Part shown: piece by piece, positions 58,221-64,000 of the stretch
Numbering within the stretch: position 1 is the first letter of the stretch
How the letters are laid out: each line of letters starts with the position of its first letter
Assembly: GCF_000167355.1 (NCBI RefSeq)
Contig: NZ_AAEW02000016.1
Span: 1 to 64,000 of the forward strand
Length of the DNA stretch: 64,000 nt
Source: Desulfuromonas acetoxidans DSM 684
GTDB lineage: Bacteria; Desulfobacterota; Desulfuromonadia; Desulfuromonadales; Desulfuromonadaceae
Direction: 5' to 3'
Translations under genes and position numbers: made by a program
The notes under the pieces: generated by a model
The model's input: only the letters and a program-made list of their open reading frames with translations
What the model was told of the DNA's origin: nothing
Database searches by the model: none

Positions 58221-59591
58221 TTATTGGTTCAAGTCGTCCTGAGCCAGCAGCGCATGAACAACTTTTTCCATGCGCATTCCCCGCGATCCCTTCACTAAAA
58301 TACAATCGTCTTCACGAACCTGCCGCTCCAGCCAGTCGAGAATTTCATCATGGCTGGTGCAAATAGCACCCTGGCCACCCTGCTCAACCACCCCTTTAAG
58401 TACAGCGGCCGCCCAATCGCCATAACACAAGACTTGCTCGGCACGCTGAGCCGCCAAACGGCCGAGTTCTTCGTGACAGGCCTGCGAGACGTCGCCCAAT
58501 TCGAGCATATCGCCAAGCACAGCGATCTTCGTCCCCTGACACGGCCAATCGCTCAACACGCTCAGTGCAGCCTGCATGGACTGCGGGTTGGCATTGTAGC
58601 TATCATCTAACACCGTTGCGCCATGAGGTAAGGTGCGCACTTCGAGTCGCCCGGCAGCCATTTTGACACAGCCCAGTCCGGTGGCAATCTGCTCCAGCGA
58701 ACAACCCACAGCATGAGCTGCCGCCGCTGCGGCCAGTGCATTATAGACTTGATGACGGCCGGGTAAAGGTAATTCCACCCGCACCTGACTTTCTCCGACA
58801 TGCAGGGTAAAACTGGCCTGCTGGCCGCTGTCAATTGAGGTTGCCCGTACCTGAGTCTGGTATGTAAGAGAGAAATCGATCACCCGGACACCATCCGGAA
58901 TCGGCAACGCGGCAATCAAAGCATCATCACGATTGACGACGGCAGTTGCTCCGGCTTTCAAACCGGAAAACAGCTCCCCTTTGGCGCGCGCAACGCCCTC
59001 GATATTACCAACTCCGGCGAGATGTCCGGCACCGACATTGGTAATCAAAGCCACATCCGGCTGGGCAATTTCCGTCAACCGTTCAATCTCGCCATGTTGA
59101 CTCATGCCCAACTCCAGCACCATCCAACGATGTTCATCACTGAGGCGGGCCAGAGTCAGCGGCAGACCGATAAGGTTATTGAAATTCCCCTCGGTCTTTA
59201 ACCCGTCGCTGCCCTGAGCCAGAATCGATGCGAGCATCTCCTTAGTTGAGGTTTTCCCGGTTGTCCCGGTGACCGCCAACACCGGCCCATCAAACCCGCT
59301 GCGGATGGTGCGGGCCAGTTCGCCGAGCGCCTGCAGGGTATCCTCCACCTGAATCACCGGGACCGGAAGACCGCCAACCACTTCTTCACTCAGACAGGCA
59401 GCAGCACCGTGTTCGACCGCTTGACGCAGATAATCGTGACCGTCGTAATTGGGGCCCTTGAGAGGCACAAACAGATCGCCGGACTGCAGGGTGCGGCTAT
59501 CGGTGGACAGACCGTTGATTTCAGGATCCGTAGCCGCGGCAAGACGGCGGCCACCGACAATGGTTGCCACCTGATCACTGGTCAGATTCAT
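58221..59591 (-). CDS. murF: UDP-N-acetylmuramoyl-tripeptide--D-alanyl-D-alanine ligase
   Basis: Adds D-Ala-D-Ala, the product of ddl; 456 residues. ATP loop [25 protein letters not shown] and [11 protein letters not shown] are MurF signatures. The ATG at 59591 is spaced six bases from GGAGG and is preferred to an ATG at 59597 that overlaps the ribosome site. It overlaps the end of murE by 17 bases. Confidence 0.97.
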   Translation of the reverse strand: MNLTSDQVATIVGGRRLAAATDPEINGLSTDSRTLQSGDLFVPLKGPNYDGHDYLRQAVEHGAAACLSEEVVGGLPVPVIQVEDTLQALGELARTIRSGFDGPVLAVTGTTGKTSTKEMLASILAQGSDGLKTEGNFNNLIGLPLTLARLSDEHRWMVLELGMSQHGEIERLTEIAQPDVALITNVGAGHLAGVGNIEGVARAKGELFSGLKAGATAVVNRDDALIAALPIPDGVRVIDFSLTYQTQVRATSIDSGQQASFTLHVGESQVRVELPLPGRHQVYNALAAAAAAHAVGCSLEQIATGLGCVKMAAGRLEVRTLPHGATVLDDSYNANPQSMQAALSVLSDWPCQGTKIAVLGDMLELGDVSQACHEELGRLAAQRAEQVLCYGDWAAAVLKGVVEQGGQGAICTSHDEILDWLERQVREDDCILVKGSRGMRMEKVVHALLAQDDLNQ

Positions 59592-61101
59592 GGCCATCCT
59601 CCCGTCGAGCACGCTGCTCAAGTGCCAGACGCACTTGCTCACGGTCATCAAAATGGATCTTTTGTGTACCGATCACCTGATAATCTTCATGGCCCTTTCC
59701 GGCAATTAACAACAGATCGCCGGCCCGTAACTGATTAACGGCATACACAATGGCCTCATGGCGATCTTCGATCACCACATAACACTTCCCGACACTATCC
59801 GGGTCGCCATCAACCGCAAGATTAGGGCAGATCCGCTCAATACCAACCTTGATATCATCAATAATCTTGGCCGGATTTTCGGTACGGGGATTGTCCGATG
59901 TAACAATACTCAAATCTGAGTACCGTCCGGCCACTTCGCCCATGGCAGGGCGCTTCAGAGTGTCGCGATCACCACCACAGCCGAACACGGTGATAATGCG
60001 TTGCGGTTTTAGCGCCGCCATCGCCTCAAGGGCTTTGGCCAGGGCATCGCCGGTGTGAGCATAGTCGACAACAATCAAGGCCCCAAGGGTATTGTCCACC
60101 GGCTCCAGCCGTCCCGGCACCCGATTCGCCGCTGCCAAGCCCTGTTCAATGGTAGTAATGGGCAGGTCCAACACCAGTCCGGCACCAACGGCACACAACA
60201 GGTTTTCCAGATTAAACGGCCCGACCAGGGGTGAGCGCACGGTGATCTCCCCCTGCGGGGTCTCCAGTGTTGCCACTGTTCCCTGCATGGTCTGCTCAAC
60301 ATCACACACCCGCACATCGGCACCGCGATGCATGCCGACACTGAGTGGTTCATTCAGTTCTCGCACCAGCTTGGCCCCATACGGATCATCGGTATTCACC
60401 ACTGCAGTAAAATCACCATAGATCTGCGGCTCTTTGAACAGGCGGGTTTTCGCGGCAAAATAACTTTCCATGTTTTTGTGGTAATCGAGATGCTCCGGGG
60501 TGAGATTGGTAAACACCGCCACATCGAAGGTCAGTCCAACCACCCGACTCTGCATCAGGGCGTGCGAGGACACTTCAATCACCAGAGCATCGGCGCCCTG
60601 GGATTTAAACTCGGCAAGGATTCGTTGCAGGTCAAGTGATTCGGGCGTGGTGTGCTCTGCTTCAACGGCATCGTCACCCATGCGATTACTGATTGTCCCG
60701 ACAACAGCCGGGGTATAACCGGCCTGCTTGAGAACCGATTCGAGCAGATAGGTCATGGTGGTCTTGCCATTGGTACCGGTAACACCGACGATCAGCATCC
60801 CCTGTGCGGGGTAATCGTAAAAACACGCAGCACAGCGGGCCATGGCGTAACGACTGTCGTCAACCACCACCTGAACAATCTCATCGGGCAGGTCAACAGG
60901 TTGTTCGACAACAACGGCCACCGCACCACGTTCAACGGCACTTTTGGCATAATCGTGCCCATCCACCAGCACACCACGCAAGGCAAAAAACAGGGTGCCG
61001 GGTCTCACGCAACGCGAATCGTAAGCCAGATGGGAAATTTCAACGTCCGCAGCCAGCTCCCCCTGAGAAGTGACATCGGCAACAATCTGCGATAACTTCA
61101 T
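59575..61101 (-). CDS. murE: UDP-MurNAc-L-Ala-D-Glu--meso-diaminopimelate ligase
   Basis: Second-to-last Mur ligase; 508 residues. The ATP loop is VTGTNGKTTMTYL. The third-residue selector reads SDNPRTENP; DNPR marks meso-diaminopimelate rather than lysine, so the peptidoglycan should be the Gram-negative A1gamma type. GGAGGGG precedes the ATG at 61101, which overlaps the ftsI stop by four bases; the frame extending to 61275 lies inside ftsI. Confidence 0.97.
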   Translation of the reverse strand: MKLSQIVADVTSQGELAADVEISHLAYDSRCVRPGTLFFALRGVLVDGHDYAKSAVERGAVAVVVEQPVDLPDEIVQVVVDDSRYAMARCAACFYDYPAQGMLIVGVTGTNGKTTMTYLLESVLKQAGYTPAVVGTISNRMGDDAVEAEHTTPESLDLQRILAEFKSQGADALVIEVSSHALMQSRVVGLTFDVAVFTNLTPEHLDYHKNMESYFAAKTRLFKEPQIYGDFTAVVNTDDPYGAKLVRELNEPLSVGMHRGADVRVCDVEQTMQGTVATLETPQGEITVRSPLVGPFNLENLLCAVGAGLVLDLPITTIEQGLAAANRVPGRLEPVDNTLGALIVVDYAHTGDALAKALEAMAALKPQRIITVFGCGGDRDTLKRPAMGEVAGRYSDLSIVTSDNPRTENPAKIIDDIKVGIERICPNLAVDGDPDSVGKCYVVIEDRHEAIVYAVNQLRAGDLLLIAGKGHEDYQVIGTQKIHFDDREQVRLALEQRARREDGHESDQ

Positions 61102-63200
61102 TGGTTCCCCTCCTGCTCTGGAGATTGCAAACGAACCCAGATGGCCACTTTCGCTGAAATGGCCGATCCGGGACGGGGCGATTGTTTGACGACGCGCCCC
61201 TCGCCGATAATCTTGATATTCAATCCGCTGTTTTCCATCAATTCGAGAATCTGGCGGGCCGTAAGACCGCGGCAATCCGGCATTACCCTGGCCCCAACCA
61301 CCCGGCCCACCTGTTCGGATACCAGCACCGGGACATGGGGAATCTCGATTGGTGCTTCAACCTGCGGTGCGTCCTCTTTGGCAACCACGCTCCGCGTAGC
61401 CGGGACATGCAGATACTGCATCGATTGTTCGACAATGCGGGAAAACACCGGTGCCGCCAGCAACCCCCCATAGGCTTTGCCTTCAGGCTCATCCAATGCC
61501 ACCAATACCACAATTTGCGGATTGCGGGCCGGAGCAAAACCGATAAACGACGAAACCCGTTTATCCACGGAGTAGGTTCCGGTCACCGGATCCACCTTTT
61601 GGGCTGTACCGGTTTTTCCACCTACTTCAAAACCCGGCACCTGGGCACGGGAACCGGTGCCGTCGCTATCGGTGACCGTAATCATCATGTTGCGCATGGC
61701 CAGCGCAACATCACGTCCAATCACCCGGCGTACCACTGTCGGTTTCTGCTCTTCGCTAATATCATTGCGGGCATCACGAATCCGGCGCACCAGATAGGGA
61801 TGCATCAATTCACCGCCATTGACAATGGCACTCGCAGCTGTCACCAGCTGCAAAGCCGTTGCCGTGACGCCTTGACCAAAGGAGATGGCTGCCAGGTCAA
61901 TCTCAAACCAGCGTTGCGGTGAACGCAGAATCCCACTGCCTTCACCGTCAAAATCAATGCCGGTACGCTCACCAAAACCAAACGAGCGCAGATAATCGTA
62001 AAACGTCTCTTTACCCAGCCTTTGAGCAATTTTGGCACAGCCGATATTCGAGCTGTACTTGAGCACGTCACTCACCGTCAGATGGCCCATGGCACGGTGG
62101 TCATGAATAACTTTGCCGCCGACCCTGTAAGCGCCAGGACCACAGTCAATCACGTCTTTTGTTGAAATTGTCCCGGTATCAAGGGCCGATGCCAGCAAAA
62201 ACAGTTTAAACGTCGACCCCGGCTCAAAGGTATCGCATACCACTCGGTTGCGCCGTGCCGCCGGCCGCGAGTGACGGAAATGATTGGGATCGTAATCGGG
62301 CACACTCGACATGGCGAGAATCTCACCGCTGTGCGGATCCATCATGATCGCGCTGCCCGCTCGGGCATTGGCTTCTTTAACTGCGGCCTGGAGTTCTTTT
62401 TCAACAATAAACTGCAACTGGGTATCAATAGTCAGATACAGATCTTTACCCTGACGCCCTTTGAACACCTGCTGGCCACTTCCAATTCCGCGACGCCCAC
62501 CATCGGCCTGAACCGTCAGGTAGCTGCCATCGCCGGCAACCAGACCATTGTAGCGCCGCTCGATCCCCTCCAACCCTTCGTTGTCCGTCCCGGAAAAACC
62601 CAGGACTTGACCGGCCACCCGCCCCTGAGGATAGGAGCGCACATGTTCTTTGATGGTGTGAATGCCCGGCAACGACACTTCATCAAGCAGCTGGCTTTCT
62701 CTGGCAGAGATCCGCCGTTTGATCCAGATAAATTTTTTATCCCGTTCCAGCTTGCCTCGAATGACCGCAGGTTTCAAAGCAAGGATCTCTGCAAGTTTTT
62801 TGGCAATCACATCATACGAATAGGGTGTTTCATCAGAATCGGGATTTTCCGCCAACCGTTGCCGCTGCTCTTTAAACAGCTTGGTGGTTTCGGTCGGATT
62901 AACATAGACGGAATCAGCTTCGAGGCTAATCGCCAGAGGCTCCCCGTTGCGGTCATAGATCGCACCACGCTGGGGTGTAAGAGAGATGGTTTTCGTGTGC
63001 TGACTGGAGGCGCGCTTCTGCCACTGTTCTGCAGTCCATACCTGCAGATAGAAGGCACGCCCCAGGAGCATAAAAAAAACTGCGACAAAACAGCCGCCCA
63101 CCAAAAGAATCCGGCGGCGAACCGCTTTGGCTTCCTGATGTGGATGTGCTGGTTTACGTCGGGGAGCGTTATCAGATAGAGAGCGTTTCCGTGAACTCAA
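61098..63200 (-). CDS. ftsI: Septal peptidoglycan transpeptidase FtsI (PBP3) with a C-terminal PASTA domain
   Basis: Class B penicillin-binding protein; 700 residues. One membrane helix (about 31-50) is followed by a dimerisation region and the transpeptidase domain: active serine in EPGSTFKLF, second motif SSN (KYSSNIGCA) and KTGTAQK. Residues about 630-695 form a single PASTA domain (MPDCRGLTARQILELMENSG), found in several delta-proteobacterial FtsI proteins. The only credible start is TTG at 63200 with GGGAA upstream; it overlaps the previous gene by 29 bases. Confidence 0.95.
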   Translation of the reverse strand: MSSRKRSLSDNAPRRKPAHPHQEAKAVRRRILLVGGCFVAVFFMLLGRAFYLQVWTAEQWQKRASSQHTKTISLTPQRGAIYDRNGEPLAISLEADSVYVNPTETTKLFKEQRQRLAENPDSDETPYSYDVIAKKLAEILALKPAVIRGKLERDKKFIWIKRRISARESQLLDEVSLPGIHTIKEHVRSYPQGRVAGQVLGFSGTDNEGLEGIERRYNGLVAGDGSYLTVQADGGRRGIGSGQQVFKGRQGKDLYLTIDTQLQFIVEKELQAAVKEANARAGSAIMMDPHSGEILAMSSVPDYDPNHFRHSRPAARRNRVVCDTFEPGSTFKLFLLASALDTGTISTKDVIDCGPGAYRVGGKVIHDHRAMGHLTVSDVLKYSSNIGCAKIAQRLGKETFYDYLRSFGFGERTGIDFDGEGSGILRSPQRWFEIDLAAISFGQGVTATALQLVTAASAIVNGGELMHPYLVRRIRDARNDISEEQKPTVVRRVIGRDVALAMRNMMITVTDSDGTGSRAQVPGFEVGGKTGTAQKVDPVTGTYSVDKRVSSFIGFAPARNPQIVVLVALDEPEGKAYGGLLAAPVFSRIVEQSMQYLHVPATRSVVAKEDAPQVEAPIEIPHVPVLVSEQVGRVVGARVMPDCRGLTARQILELMENSGLNIKIIGEGRVVKQSPRPGSAISAKVAIWVRLQSPEQEGNQ

Positions 63201-63462
63201 CGCGCTTTTCCCGCTGGTCGACGTCCGGTGCGGACGATGCGTTGACGGACTTCTCCATCCCTAATTGGTTCCCCTGTACCTGCAGATACATTGGGTCCTG
63301 AGATGTTGTGGAAACGTTGTAGACAAACGCTCCGGCCATAATCAGCACGGAAACAGCTGCCATGACACCAAGACGCGCTTTGCGCTTGCGGGTCTGGCGT
63401 ACAGTCCACAACTCACTCATCTCTGCCCACAAATCCTGTTTTTCCGCGTAGTCTCTGTTCAT
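63172..63462 (-). CDS. Small single-span membrane protein between ftsL and ftsI
   Basis: A 96-residue protein with a basic, charged N-terminal tail (WTVRQTRKRKAR), one transmembrane helix (about 32-49) and a 45-residue hydrophilic periplasmic tail. It is not FtsL, which lies directly upstream, and no family was recognised. AAGGAG precedes its ATG, it starts 18 bases after the ftsL stop and overlaps ftsI, so it is surely translated with them. A division role is suggested by position only. Confidence 0.7.
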   Translation of the reverse strand: MNRDYAEKQDLWAEMSELWTVRQTRKRKARLGVMAAVSVLIMAGAFVYNVSTTSQDPMYLQVQGNQLGMEKSVNASSAPDVDQREKRVEFTETLSI

Positions 63463-63480
63463 CTCCCTACTCCTTACTCC

Positions 63481-63786
63481 CTACTTAACAGTAACAACCT
63501 GGTTGGCCTGTGGTTCGTGCAATCCCAGACGAGAGGTGGCAACTCTCTGCAATTGTCGGGGATTGGTCAGCTTGCCCAAAGCAACTTCCAGTGTCTTGAA
63601 TTCGTACTCCTCGGCACGAATGTTCTTTTCCAACGTCGACACCTCGTACTCACAGCGTGTCACTTCCATCCGCAACCAGACGTGGAATACTCCGACAACC
63701 ATGAGAATGGCAATCGCTGCCAGAATCGTCGATACCCTGGGACGGGTGAAACTCACCCCACTTCTTGGCCAGGCAATATCAATCAT
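63481..63786 (-). CDS. ftsL: Cell division protein FtsL-like
   Basis: A 101-residue bitopic protein. A short cytoplasmic part is followed by a membrane helix (about 20-38) and a coiled-coil-like stretch (CEYEVSTLEKNIRAEEYEFKTLEVALGKLTNP), ending QLQRVATSRLGL, the usual FtsL end pattern. It would join FtsB and FtsQ. It lies 10 bases after rsmH. Confidence 0.88.
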   Translation of the reverse strand: MIDIAWPRSGVSFTRPRVSTILAAIAILMVVGVFHVWLRMEVTRCEYEVSTLEKNIRAEEYEFKTLEVALGKLTNPRQLQRVATSRLGLHEPQANQVVTVK

Positions 63787-63796
63787 GGTTTACTCC

Positions 63797-64000
63797 CTAT
63801 CCGGTTACATCCAGCCGGCGAACCGCTCTTAAAACTGCGCTGCGTGAACGGGGATTCTCCGCAATCTCCGTCTCGCTGGCGCGAACGCCTCGCCGCGTCA
63901 ACACTTCGACGTCAGCTTTCTTGCCACATGCACACATCGGCAACCGCGGTGGGCACACACACGGTGAAGCACGATGTCTGAAAATATTTTTAACAATCCG
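63797..64000 (-). CDS. rsmH: 16S rRNA (cytosine1402-N4)-methyltransferase RsmH, 3' end
   Basis: The last 67 codons of rsmH (mraW), cut by the window edge. The frame reads RIVKNIFRH, then CVCPPRLPMCACG and ENPRSRSAVLRAVRRL, the conserved C-terminus of RsmH. It lies directly upstream of ftsL, the standard start of the division and cell-wall cluster. Confidence 0.93.
   Translation of the reverse strand, partial: RIVKNIFRHRASPCVCPPRLPMCACGKKADVEVLTRRGVRASETEIAENPRSRSAVLRAVRRLDVTG

Overview
The window is a stretch of bacterial chromosome with about 50-55% G+C by eye. It reads like a member of the Desulfuromonadales (Desulfuromonas or Pelobacter-like delta-proteobacteria). That placement is an inference from gene content: a periplasmic tetrahaem cytochrome paired with a flavin reductase, a sigma-54 activator, a selenocysteine-containing SelD with its whole insertion machinery, a DUF4388 protein, a PASTA-bearing FtsI and diguanylate cyclases. 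No rRNA, IS element, phage or CRISPR was found.

Layout. 1-13.8 kb (minus strand) is the information-processing block in the order tRNA-Thr, Tyr, Gly, Thr, tuf, rpmG, tRNA-Trp, secE, nusG, rplK, rplA, rplJ, rplL, rpoB, rpoC, and then the start codon of the next gene (probably rpsL) at the window edge. A consensus sigma-70 promoter precedes the tRNAs and another lies between rpoC and the next gene. An L10-type leader RNA precedes rplJ. 13.8-21 kb holds housekeeping genes on the minus strand (rlmB, pyrF, a DUF4388 gene, proS, ispG), with one plus-strand Ycf46-type AAA ATPase. 21-26.3 kb holds an rlmD-like methyltransferase, a YedF-like selenium protein next to the selenocysteine tRNA (selC), a small orphan protein, an MFS transporter and ribBA.

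26.3-31.7 kb is the most interesting region. A minus-strand operon encodes a tetrahaem cytochrome c, an exported FAD reductase of the fumarate-reductase superfamily and an OprD-like porin broken by a frameshift. It diverges from a XylR/DmpR-type sigma-54 activator. The reductase appears to lack the substrate-binding and acid residues of true fumarate reductases. The regulator keeps the zinc site of the phenol sensors. A good -24/-12 promoter and a 39-bp dyad lie between them. I infer an inducible periplasmic reductase that uses an aromatic or enoate compound as electron acceptor.

31.7-44.5 kb holds a paralogue of the small orphan protein, a YkgJ-like protein, a GGDEF/EAL protein, a DUF1566 membrane protein, and selA-selB-selD with an in-frame UGA at codon 17 of selD. 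Then come about 1.8 kb of non-coding long tandem repeats and a second diguanylate cyclase. 44.5-46.8 kb holds a radical SAM gene translationally coupled to a flavin reductase gene. 46.8-64 kb is the division and cell-wall cluster on the minus strand, in the order rsmH (3' end), ftsL, a small membrane protein, ftsI, murE, murF, mraY, murD, ftsW, murG, murC, murB, ddl, ftsQ, ftsA, ftsZ. Many of its genes overlap by a few bases, and it ends in a clear intrinsic terminator.

Start codons were revised from the longest open frame wherever a Shine-Dalgarno sequence or family alignment favoured a downstream start; this is stated gene by gene. Residue numbers are hand counts.
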